Assembly: GCA_009733715.1 (NCBI GenBank)
Contig: WMKJ01000014.1
Location: 1 to 64,000, forward strand
From: Herpomyces periplanetae
Taxonomy: Eukaryota; Ascomycota; Laboulbeniomycetes; Herpomycetales; Herpomycetaceae
Direction: 5' to 3'
DNA length: 64,000 nt
Below the pieces are notes generated by a model. It was not told where the DNA came from. It did no database searches and was given only the letters and a program-made list of their open reading frames with translations. Position numbers and translations under genes: made by a program. Shown here piece after piece: positions 26,287 through 37,600 of the stretch. Each line of letters begins with the position of its first letter. Within the stretch, counting starts at the first letter, position 1.

Positions 26287-28614
26287 GATATTAAAATTAT
26301 ACGGGTGAAATTAACTTCCGTTAAGCAAATATCCTCGTAAGGAAAATAAAACTCTGAAAATGTTTATATTTTTGAAGCGACGCGATTCTATTTTTTGCAG
26401 TAAAACACTACCACGTGACCTTTCTCGGATCTGGATAATCAAGCTTTCCGCTTGACGGGATAACTGGATTTTCCGGCAACGAGGCGAGGTGAAAATTCGT
26501 TTTTGTCCGCGCGATTTCACTTTACCGTATAATAAGTATATTTATGATGCAAATACTTGTGCTCTCTACGCCTTAAAATTGACTTAAGTTTTAAAATTTT
26601 CCTTAGGGCAATACATAACATGATATTTGGTTTTTCGAATATATAATATCATCAGCTATACAATAAACCACGCTGAAAATTGGTATACAAATGGGCTAAT
26701 GTCACGGACTAGTCGCATTTTATGATGCGAAATACTCTCATCAATGCGTTAAAATTAATCAATTTTGGATCACAATAGTGATAGCCTCCACAAAATTATT
26801 TCAAACCATACTAAAAGGCAGCACTAGTTTGATAGTAAAGAAAGTATTGTCCATTAAATTATAATGATTGCTATCAGGGGTATGAGTTCCTAATAAGTTA
26901 TCTAATTGTGAATGTATACGAATATTATCAATTATTTCCGTGCGAAACGATGCTCTGAGAACCTGCGGACACTCAATAGAATATACGCTGGTGTGTGTAA
27001 ATTGCTCATACTTAAGGTTAACTGGATTAACCGTAACTGATTTTGCAGTGAACCAGTCACGATACCCGAATAATACAGTTCGCCAAATGTATTACCCAAA
27101 TAATACATTGCTGCCCACTACCCATCAATAATAATAGTTTACTTGAACTCAAACTACATACTGAAGCAAGATAAGCTTAAAGTACTTTAACAGAGTTGAA
27201 TTAGTGCACAACAACCGAATTTTCCTCATAAATGATGCACATTAACTGATCATCATTTGGAATTTCTTGCTTTTGTTAACGGCAAATGGATGAATTTCCC
27301 GTCAACAAAAATATATCATTTCATGAATAACTCGAAAAATTTTATCGCTAATTCATAGTGTTTCAACACTACGTTGTGTTATGACTAATATACGGGTAAA
27401 GCGTCGGAATTGAGAAACGTATGACACTTGAATTAACATTGTCGGGTCAAATGAAATACCACAAAGTTTATCAGGATAAATCAGTTCTGATAAATTGTAC
27501 CAAGTTTACATTTGCTAGAGTAGTTTTTGCAATAAAAAAATACTCGAAGTCACTCTAAATGTAGCTAAATATCATTTCACGTATCGACGCGTGTATAGTG
27601 CGGATCAGTATGTTAAGTTTTCCCCTTAAATAATGAAGAACCCGAGAAAACGTGTGTAAATTTACAAGTAAAATGTACACCGTGGTAATTTATTCTCCAA
27701 TGTGGTATCTCGAAGCAAACAAGAACAAATACACTACGAACATTAATTCAAGAAAAATATCCAGATAAATAATTTCGACGTTCCAAAATAGAAAAATTCT
27801 AACATTTCCATGTCTCAGCCACACTGCGCGGCACAGAGGGTATTGATTTAGTCATCAATGTTATGGGGCTGTGGTGGCTGATGAGAGGGAGGGATGGTTA
27901 TTTGGGCATTTAGGCAAGGCACACGCATGAATGGATCGTTGTTCATCGATCATCGTTGACAGTTTACAAATTATCAGTGGCAATTCAGTACTGTGAAGTG
28001 CATTTTATTTACTCAGAAACTCTCAAGTCTGTTTTCTTCAGTTGTACATGAGCTGGTATTGATTTGAAAATTTACGTTGTAATCATCATTAATTTAATTT
28101 ACATCGCGCTTTTCATCCTATTCGCGCATTCTCTTGGACAGGTTTTTCCCTCTACAAAGAGAATACTCCCCTTTACTAACTCTTGATCAATTCCTCATCA
28201 ACAAACTATTTAACTCCTTCTACTTGTCACATTTATTTATCATTATACTTAACATTTCCTCGTGGCTCTCTCATGCTTAACATATCCCTTTTCCTCCTAC
28301 TCTTCCTACTCCCCTTCTTCTCACAATACCTTTACATTGCAACTCTTTAAGCGCGTCATATTTTGCCGCTTTGGCTCGTGTATCCTTCCATTCTACTTCT
28401 TCCCTTCTTTCCCTCCCTTAACCAGAACTATTAACTTTTCATATTTTTATGCACTTTTGTTTTGTCGGCTTTTATAATTTTCCGATCCGCCCAGTCACAT
28501 GCTGTTGAGCTAAGGTCTGCGTCCTTGTAAATGTTAAATGGGCTTGAGTTAATTTGATAGAGCATAGGCCTAAAGTTGTTTAGTTTTCATGGTTGGTTTC
28601 ATCTTAACGTCGCA
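26287..28614. other. Intergenic region between bL19m and striatin
   Basis: This 2.3 kb spacer lies between divergent genes. I see no coding region supported by motif or splice structure; short frames at 26311-26520 (-), 26940-27131 (+) and 28262-28477 (+) look like chance. Bases about 28080-28480 are pyrimidine-rich on the + strand, as is common in fungal promoters and 5' leaders, directly upstream of the striatin start. Confidence 0.55.
26412..26419. promoter_or_regulatory. CACGTGAC E-box-like site upstream of bL19m
   Basis: CACGTGAC (GTCACGTG on the other strand) matches the binding site of the fungal bHLH factor Cbf1, which is known from several ascomycetes to sit upstream of ribosomal or respiratory genes. 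It lies 126 bases before the bL19m start. A regulatory role here is inference. Confidence 0.35.
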
Positions 28615-31294
28615 ATGAGCAATGGAAATATAGTTGGAGGGTCTGATTCGGGCTCTACTGCAAATGCAAACTATACTCTTCAAGGTACACAGTTTCATGC
28701 CGGAAAATTTCCTCGTTACTTTTTATAAATTTAAACTTACCCCTTTTAGGTGTGATGCATTTTTTACAAATGGAATGGCATAATCATGAGCGTGCACGTA
28801 ATGCTTGGGACATTGAAAAAGCTGAAATGAAGGTTAAAATTGCCAAACAGGAAGGCAATTATCGTCAAGCCAAGAAAATGAACGATCAATTGGATCGTCG
28901 CATTCGGATGCTGGAATTGGTCCTGAAGAAAGAACGTACCAAAGGTAACACCGCCAATTCCGGTACATGTTCACTACAGGCTCCTCAAGACGACAGTCTT
29001 GAAATTGCTGATTCGTCAAGTTTTGATGGAAAAAATTCCGATGAATGTCGTATAACATCAAAAACTTCCGGTAGGCTTCTTCATATTATGCTCAAGCTTT
29101 CAAATCTCCCAAGTTCATTTCACCCTATACACAATTTTGCTGACTTTACCCTTCCCCGTTGGTACAGTTAACAACGCCACATCGCGGACCGTTTCTAATT
29201 CTACCGGTCTTTATTCACATGAGGTAAACTTACCGGAAGACAAAGGTGCATTATTCGATAAATCATGGACCTTCTTAATCAAGGCCGTTGAAGAAATTAC
29301 TTATCTATTATCTCCTGGTTTTTCCAGTGGTATAACAACAAGTGGAAGCATGAATAGAGAAAGTGATTTATCTGGTGGAAGCATTATGCTTGGAGATCAA
29401 GGTCAACAAGATTTGGAAAATAATTTAAACTCTCACTTACGGCAGCCTAGAACTTTACCACAGACCAAATTAGCTCAAACTTGCGCTACAGGTTCCTTGT
29501 CAAGCTCCACCTTTTCGGGATTTTCTTCGGACGTGGGACTTAAAGAAATTAAAAATTGCAATAGTTGGAACACTAGACCCAGGGGAAAGCTTCCGGATTC
29601 ATCTGGTTCAAATGATTCTAAACAGTCACTGGGCAATTTCTCATACGAACTGCTGGTTAAATCAAGAACGCAGGCAAGTGGAAGTAACTCGGAGTATTCA
29701 CTGGACAAAACTGGAGAGCTGGGATGCTGGACATTACCGCCTTTTGGAAAGAATTACATTCGAGGTGATTGGCAAGGCTTGTCCAGCAGTGGTAGTGGTA
29801 GTGGCAGTAGCAGCGTCAGCGGTAGCAGTGGTTGGGATTTGGAAGACAGAGACAAAGAAAAGTTTCCTCAGGTTGCAAACATTCCAGAAAGATTGTCCTC
29901 ACGATCGGCTCAAAAGAGAAAAAGTGGCAGTACGACACGCAAACGAAGCGAAGGGGTTGGAGCATGGCAAACTAATAATTCTATGAGTTTATTAGCGGAT
30001 AATTCAGGAAATTTCAAGGTGCGCTACGCATTACGCGGTCATCTTGATGTAATTAGATGTGTTATATTTTCAGGAGGGGGTTATACGAGTGAATTTGAAA
30101 TATGTACAGGCGGTGACGATGGATTGATAAAAAGATGGACGATACCGGAAAGTTGTCCGACCTACTCAAAAGATGGGAGTTGGGGAGGGGGACAAGTGAA
30201 TAATAGTGATATTGATATTTGTAGCTTCATTACACATCGTGGACATGGAGGAAGTGTGACGAGTCTTACAAGCTGCATTCGAAGGGATAAAACATCGGGA
30301 ACTGAGGACCATATGGATGGAGGTTGGATATTCTCAGGAGGTCAGGATGGTTCTATACGTTTATGGGGACGCAATCGGGTAGATTGTGTAGGCAGTATAG
30401 CTATACACTTTGATGCTATATGGGGCGTTACTGTTTTAGGTGTTACGTACCGAGAAATTTTTCAGGAATGGGAACAAAGTGATGGGATAGTTCTGGCGTC
30501 TGGATCATCTGATGGAACGATTAAAGTATGGGGCGTAAGATTTTGTGACTGGAGTGGCGATATAGGATGGGGTAAACAGTTTGATTATAAGTTAATTCAC
30601 TCCATTGATTGTACGGGCAATGGGTCAGCATGTTTAACGAGTTTGACATCTATGGGAAGAAGCAAATATTTCGTTGCATCGTATTCTGATGCCTCAGTTA
30701 TCGTGTACGATGGCCAAAAGGGAAAAGAGACTGTTTGCATGGATTCAAGGGGGACGTATGATGGTACACGCGGGACGGGAGTGAATGCAGTGGCGGCGAT
30801 CATTATGGAAGAAGGGGGAACGGGATCATTGGCGGGGTCGTCGGCAGCATCGTCCTCATCGGCAGCGACAGCGTCCCCCGCTCCAGTCAACCACCCCGCC
30901 GAAAACGGCTTGATCATTACCGGTCACGAGAACCGATACATCCGATTTTTCGAAGCACAAAGCGGTAAGTTGCGTGATAATGACGTCAGTAGCAACAGCT
31001 AACAGGTGATGGAAACCGACAGGCAGATGTATAGATAGTATACTGGGACATACGTCATCGGTTTCGTGCATTTCGGCGTGGAACTGTGGGACGGGAACGG
31101 GGGCCGAAGCAGTAACAGGCGGGCACGATGGAAGTCTCCGGTTTTGGAACGTGGAAAAGCGAATGTGCGTTCAAGAAATGACAAGTCATAGAGTCATGCG
31201 TGGTGAGGGTGTTTGTTGTGTAGCGTGGAGTGGAAATGGTCGCTTAGTGGTAAGCGGCGGAGGTGATGGAGTGGCCAAGGTTTATTCACGATGA
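28615..31294 (+). CDS. PRO11: Striatin / PRO11 family scaffold (STRIPAK subunit)
   Basis: Scaffold subunit of the STRIPAK phosphatase-kinase complex, which in filamentous fungi controls cell fusion, sexual development and septation. Four exons (28615-28684, 28750-29070, 29168-30964, 31023-31294) join in phase to give 819 residues. The N-terminus has the family start YTLQGVMHFLQMEWHNHE, followed by the coiled-coil segment with KAEMKVKIAKQEGN and RRIRMLELVL (residues about 25-75), which includes the caveolin-binding-like region. A long Ser/Gly-rich disordered middle follows (with a Ser-Gly run near 29790-29830). The C-terminal half (from about residue 415) holds WD40 repeats, with clear blades at GGDDGLIKRW, GGQDGSIRLW, GSSDGTIKVW, TGHENRYIRFF and GGHDGSLRFW. 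The last intron is 58 bases and contains GCTAAC. It converges with the heat-shock factor gene. Confidence 0.93.
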
Positions 31295-31655
31295 ATTTTG
31301 ATGAAAACGGTTTATCCTCTCACCCCTATACGCGCACTCACCTGCAGTTGTTTATAGTAACCTCTGGATTGTATCATTTGATAAAGAATACAACAACTTT
31401 TCGACCAAACCAATCATGCAGCAACTGCGCCATAAACATATCGTGAAGGAGAGACAAGTTAGCTGGAAATTTTATAATTGGGAAGATCACCCAGCCTTTG
31501 CAAACGGTGACAGGGCTTAAAATATCACATATGTGAAAGAAGCAGCTAATATTTATGTGTGCGCGTACCCGCACACCCTGAATACGACATGTGTGATATA
31601 GCGGTTGCATACTTTGCACTGAGTGTGTGCGTGTGTGCGCGCGCGCGTACAAGGA
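31295..31655. other. Convergent 3' region between striatin and HSF
   Basis: No coding sequence is supported. It holds the shared 3' flanks of the two convergent genes and a TG/CG dinucleotide tract. Confidence 0.55.
31623..31648. repeat. TG/CG alternating purine-pyrimidine tract
   Basis: Runs of TG merge into an uninterrupted CG run (GTGTGCGTGTGTGCGCGCGC and on to 31648). It lies directly at the 3' end of the HSF gene, in the striatin-HSF convergent region. Alternating TG/CG of this kind is the classic Z-DNA-prone sequence; no function is shown. Confidence 0.75.
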
Positions 31656-34261
31656 TCAAGACCAATTTGGTGACGGCACAGATGGTTTACTTGAGTGGGA
31701 TAATTCCGATGATGATGATGAAGTTGGCGATTTTGAGCTATTGCCATTTTCAGTATTAGAGTGTTTAGTGTTGGTATTATTGGAGGATTCATCAGCAAGC
31801 GGAGTATCAGAAACAGCGATAACAGGGGACGATGGATCAGCAGCTAATATGGATGAAGTTCCATTCGGTGGCTGCGGGGGTGGAGTCGGTGCATCAATAA
31901 GAAACTGAGACCAATCAACCAGTGGAGTTAGCGATTTTTCAGCAGCATTAGCAAGTGAATGAGTGGACAAATCAGCACTAGCAATAGATGGGGACATGGA
32001 CGATAGAGGAAGATCAAATATAGATGTTGTAGATATAGCAGCTGCAGTAGGGTCAAGAGAATCAAGAGGATCAAGACAGTCGACAAGACGACGAACACGC
32101 TGGTCTTGCTCGGCAAGATGATTTGTTAAACGCAAAAATTGTTGATCAAGTGGTAAATTAGAAATATCTTGTAGTGGATTTACCGCGTTAGTCGCGGAGG
32201 AAGATGAAGATGTTGCGCCGGATAAAGATGAATTTGTGGATTCACATTCCATGTTAAATGGATCGGAAAACGAATTGTGAGGCGTTAAAAGGCTGATACT
32301 TGAACATGCTGCTTCCAGAGGTGAAGTCGGGGAATCCAAGGTGGAAAGTTGGTGAGGTTGCTGTTGCTGCTGAACGAGATTTTGAGGGGGTTTGGGAGCT
32401 GGAAGTAGCGCAATAGGACGACGAGACCGGCGTGACGGTGTTGAAGAATTTGCTGTTTCATTAGGCTCAAGATTTGAAATAAGAGAATCCGTATAATCAA
32501 ATATAGAAGATTGAGCGTGAGGTGTTGATGAAACATCTTGAGTTGAAGGAGGTTGTGATATCATGGGGGGGAAAGGTTGATCGAACGGTTGACCTGTAAC
32601 GGTTCGTCGAGATGATTGACTTCCATAAATTTTGGACAGAAAGGTAAGTATTGTGCTGAGAGTAGCAGTTTGCTGAAAGTTCAGACGTTCCAATGCAACA
32701 ATTCGCTGCTGTGTCAGGGATTTTTCTACTTCACCGTCTCGCTTCAAATCTTGTAAAGCCTTCATAAAATGTTGGGTAGTTAACTGAAGCTGATGAGCAC
32801 TATTGCGATATTCGATGAATTGATTTTTGAAAGCATTCCACTCGCCACGCGGTAAGGTAATCGTATCGAATTCTGCTTTACCATCATCATGATCACCATT
32901 ATCATCCGAGTTAGCACCATCATCATCGATTAATACTCGTTTCCGTTTAATTCCCGCTGTACGTGGTTTAGCAATAAGCCACTGTAGTTCGGATTTATCT
33001 TTCTGAAAGTAGGGATGATCGTAAATATGCGGGGTTTTAGCGCCTTGTTCATTTGAGATAAGACTACCGTCCTCTAGACCGATTCGCTTGTGAAAGCCGT
33101 ACATGTTCAACTGGCGTACGAAGGATGCGAAATTATTATGTTTGAAGCGCTGGGGAATCAGGTTTTTGGCGAAAAGTTCATCGTTTAAGATGACGAAGGA
33201 TTTTCCGTCATTTGACCATCGAATAATTTGGTGGTTTCGTTCATCGTTAAGGTAGCTTAAGTGAAATAATTTAAAAAGTTAGGTGCGTGTGGAAAGCAAG
33301 TAATCATGTTGTTAAAAAGAAACAGGGGAGAAAATCCAAGTGATAAACGACGTACGTACGCTTCAAGCTTTTTAACAAATGGGGGGATTTCCTTATTTTT
33401 AGCACGGGCATCAGCCTGAGCTTCGCGGGCACGCATGATCAATTGCTCCTCGGTTTCTTCGGGATTGGCAAGGGCACCGTCGTAAGTGTGTGAGGAAACA
33501 TCGGTAGAAAGGTTAGCGAACAACGCACTGCTAGGCCACTGGCTAACTCTGTTTCGTGCGGTTAAATGCTGGGTATTATTTCGACGAACTAGTACAGAAG
33601 AGTTCCCGGGAGCGGAGAGGGTAGCTTGGGCGGGGGGAATGGTGTTAACACAGCTGCTACCACTACCACTACCGCTGCCGCTGCCACTTCCACTGCTACT
33701 GCTAGCGGTGCGCGCAGCTCCACAACCGGGTAAATCATCGAGTAAAACATTAGATAGGTCAAACGCGTCCAACGAAGCAACACTATCATCACTGAAGGGG
33801 GTGGGTGTATTTAACGAAGGATTTGTTGTAGTGGCAGTTCCACCTGGTGATAAGGTTCCGGCAGATGAAAGGCCAGCATTACCGCCTGTGGAAGTAAGTG
33901 ATGGAAGATTTGATAGTGTAGTAGACGTTCCAGACTTAACGGTATTACTCAAGTTACTAACTGTAGAGTTCACCGTAGTAGTAGGTGTGACATCTACGAC
34001 TGAGCCAGCAGCGTGCGAGTCATTCATCAGGTCGAGTCCGGCTGATGATAAATTTGAGGATAACCGTGGTGTACCACCGGATGATAAAGTTCCATTTGTT
34101 GATACTGCATTACCGTTTGATTTACGGTTCAAAATTTCACCGGAAGATACAAGGTTAAGGGAAGAAGAAGTTGGCAAGCAGTTAGAAGATGATGATGAAG
34201 TGGATGTTGGAGAAGAGAGGGCAGCGAGAAAATTGCTTTCCATGATAACCGAATTTATCAT
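31656..34261 (-). CDS. HSF1: Heat-shock transcription factor HSF1
   Basis: Nuclear trimeric activator of heat-shock and chaperone genes. Exons 34261-33360 and 33255-31656 join in phase (intron 104 bases, GTACGT donor) inside the DNA-binding domain. The product is 833 residues, or 827 if the second ATG at 34243 is used. The DNA-binding domain runs about residues 292-396: PPFVKKLEAYLND, then IIRWSNDGKSFVILNDELF, the recognition helix region KHNNFASFVRQLNMYGFHK, and PYFQKDKSELQWLI. A coiled-coil trimerisation region follows (about residues 450-525). The roughly 290 N-terminal residues and the C-terminal 300 are Ser/Thr/Asn-rich and disordered. A Gly-Ser run near residue 190-200 is encoded by 33656-33712. 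The ATG at 34261 and the one at 34243 have similar contexts, so the start is open by six residues. Confidence 0.93.
33656..33712 (-). repeat. Trinucleotide/hexanucleotide tract encoding Gly-Ser run
   Basis: Repeated CCACTA, CCGCTG and CCACTT-type hexamers on the + strand encode alternating Gly and Ser in the N-terminal disordered part of HSF1. Interruptions with synonymous codons suggest the run is maintained at protein level or is old. The length is likely variable between strains. Confidence 0.6.
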
Positions 34262-34643
34262 TTAGAAAGGAAAAAGTATACAGAGACACATGAAATTTTC
34301 CGGGATGAATCAATGGACGTGGTATATTTTGAAGATAAAAATATACAAGCTTAAAAACTTTGAAGGATATTAATGCTCGAAATTTTTACGCTTTCGCGGC
34401 CATATATGCCCGGGACGGGTTGGCCCAATGCCAGGACGAACCATAAAATCTAGGAAAAGATCAACATGATAAATTTAGACGGGTGAACAAATTAAAGAAA
34501 TGAGAAGACTAGAAGTAAAAAGATGACGGGAAAGGGAAAGAAAAGAAAAAGGGAAAGAAAATAGTCCAACAAAATGTAAAATTCCCCCGAGCACACACGG
34601 GACGAACAACCGAGTAGAGCACGTGAGAAGAACTGTGGCGCGG
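34262..34643. other. Intergenic region upstream of HSF1
   Basis: A 382-base spacer between the ABC transporter stop and the HSF1 start, both on the minus strand. It is purine-rich on the + strand. No gene is seen; presumably it holds the HSF1 promoter and leader. Confidence 0.5.
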
Positions 34644-37600
34644 CTACGCCACGTGCTGGGGCGGGGGGCGCTGCGCCGCACGGCGGGCTTGGGTGGCGCG
34701 GTTGGCTTCGTGGCGAAGGCTTCCAAAATCGCTGGCGGCGGCGCACATTTTGTAGAAGGAAGTTTTGCTGTCATTCAAGAGAATTGAAGGTTCTCCATAT
34801 TCTAGCATTCGGCCGTGTTCAAGAACTAATACCTTATCATAATCAATAATAGTCCGTAATCGATGCGCAATGGTTATGGTTGTGGTTGATTCAAGTTGTC
34901 GTATAGTATCCTGAATTTTAGTATCGGTTAAATTATCAATACTTGCTGTAGCTTCATCCATCAATAAAATCTTGGGCTTCTTAAGCAATGCACGAGCAAG
35001 ACAAAGTAACTGTTTTTGCCCATGAGATAAATTAGCTCCTTGCTCTGTGACAGCCGTATTAAGATCTAAAAACATGTTTCGTTTTTCTGCAGGTTCTTCA
35101 TCTTTTCCACAACCTTCACTACACTGTACCCCTCCCTTCCCTCCTTGATTTATTACTTTATCAGTCTTTATTTTCTTCATTTTGTCGCCTCCATTAACTT
35201 GCCGTTTATTCAACTCTTCATCATTAGACCCTTCAGCTTCCTGTCCAACTTTACCATCATCATCATCACCTATTAAGTGTACTCTCCTCAATGCAGAAAA
35301 TATTTCGGAATCTTCAAGTAAATTAAAGGGATCTAAATTACTTCGAATCGTTCCCGCAAATAATGTCGCATCTTGTGGGACCATTACAAGATGTTCTCTT
35401 AAATCCTGTAACCCAATTCGACTGATATCAATTCCATCGATTAAAATTTTTCCTTGTCTAGCTTCTAAGGCTCGGAACAGGGCCAATGCAAACGAACTTT
35501 TTCCTGCTCCCGTTCTTCCAACTATTCCCAATTTTTCCCCAGCTTCAATCACCAATGTTAAATTTTTCAAAACATCTTCCGAATCAATTGAATATCTCGT
35601 ACTAAAATTAATAAATTCAACTCTTCCACGACTTGGCCAATCCTTTGCTGGTCTGAACCCCTCTACAATTGCTGCAGCCTCTTGATCGACATTCAAATAC
35701 TCCTTAATTCGTTCAACCGAATTCATATTTTGTTCATTAGAAGCGTATAATCGCACCACCCACAACACATTTTCAGTAAATGTTATAGCGTACGTTAAGG
35801 CTAATCCCGCTGCTCCAGCATCGATGCTTCTTCCTTTCAATAGTACAAAACATCCTGCTGAAAATGCTACTAATCCTCCCACCACGTCAACTCTAAACGC
35901 TAACCATCGATTCGTTGCCCATAAATAGATAAATGGCCTGGCTTGCGTATTGATCCGTCGAAGATTATCTCGTGAAAATCGATCCTCATCCCCAAACGCC
36001 CGAATAGTAACAACTCCAGATAACGTTTCACCGATCTGTTGATACAAAGGACTTCGTTGTACAGATTCCAACCGTTTAAGATCTCGAGATGAACTTATAT
36101 AGTAACTCCCAATAAAGTAGTACATTGCAATAATGAATACGCACGCTATCAAAAATTCCGGCGTTATCACTGAAATAAGTATCACTATCGTTATCGTAGC
36201 TGATAAGGAACGAATCACTCCAATTGCACATGACGCAACTTCTTGGTCCACTGATTCAATATCCCTGGAAAATCGGTTCATAATTTGTCCCAATGGTGTT
36301 GAATCAAAAAACCGAAATTTCGCCCGTAACACACTATGTACTAACTTGTCGTGAATTTTTCTTGATGCTGAAAGTGACCCATAGAATACCATTGCATCAT
36401 GTATAAACGCAACCATTGTGGTAATTAGACCGAGTAAAGCATATACCGTTAAATAGTATCGTAAGTTCGTTCCATGCTTTTCCACCCTTACAAGTCCTCC
36501 CGTTGCCTGGTTTTGTTGAATTTCTTTTTCCAGTCCACCAAATATTATTCCACTTAATCTTCCAATTCCAGTACTCCATCCATTAGTTAACAAGTCAAAG
36601 TTACTAAAATGTACAACTCGTGATACCGAATTCTCAATCAGTCCATTCTGTTTACCAACCTTTGTTCCCCCATTAGAGAACGTATTGGCCCAGGTTCGTA
36701 TCCACAAGTTCAATCCTACAAAGCAAAGTTGTTGCGTACCAAATATCACCGGCACAAGAATCCAGTATACCCAATTTCCCATCGAACGCATATAAAATAA
36801 AATCACACTCAATTTAACACTTCCTACAGCTACCGTTTCTGCAGTATTACCAAGTTTCACACTTGAATTTACCGCTTTTATCCCATCTTTTCCTTCCTCG
36901 GCATTTTGATCCTCTCCACCATCAACTATGGTATCCTCGTCCGCTGATTTCTTTTCCTTTTCCCCTTCACCGAACACAAAATTGTCCTTAATCTTTTCTC
37001 TCTTCACCACTTCTTCAAATGTTCCATTTTCCACGACCTTTCCACCATCCATAACAACCACAAAATCCGCCCGTGGTAAGCACAAAGATCCATTATGCGT
37101 GACCAGTATGCACGTTCTCTTAGCTTTAACTGCTCCACAAATCGCATGCTCAAATACCCATTTAGCCGTGTGTGAATCTATTGCGCTAAGTACATCATCC
37201 AACAAAATGTACTTTGAGTAGGAATATAATGCTCTCGCAAGCGCAACTCTTTGCTTCTGTCCTCCTGACAGTGTTACTCCCTTTTCCCCCACAAGCGTTT
37301 CATCCCCTGCATCGAATATTTCAAAATCTCGATTAAGGGAACATGCTTTGATCACATCTTCGTACCGTTTTGCCTCATACGGTAAGGAAAATAAAATATT
37401 GTCCCGAATCGATCCATTTATCAACCATGGTTGCTGACTGCAATAAGCAACTGAATCCGTATAACCCGTAACCTTATCACGTTTTAAGTATTCCCGTGTC
37501 AAACCACACGGTAATAGCACTTGACCCTTTAACAATGTCATTTCTCCTAATAACGCAAGTAATAGTGAACTTTTTCCACTTCCAGTACTTCCTACAACTA

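Noticed and set aside
26311-26520. A 69-codon minus frame upstream of bL19m, basic and rich in Arg, Ser and Ile
   Set aside because: The bL19m gene already has a complete first exon with a presequence at 26286, and no splice path links the frame to it.
33486-34265. A 259-codon open frame on the + strand
   Set aside because: It is exactly antisense to the first exon of HSF1, whose DNA-binding domain and splice phase prove the minus-strand reading. The + frame is a by-product of the Ser/Thr/Gly codons.
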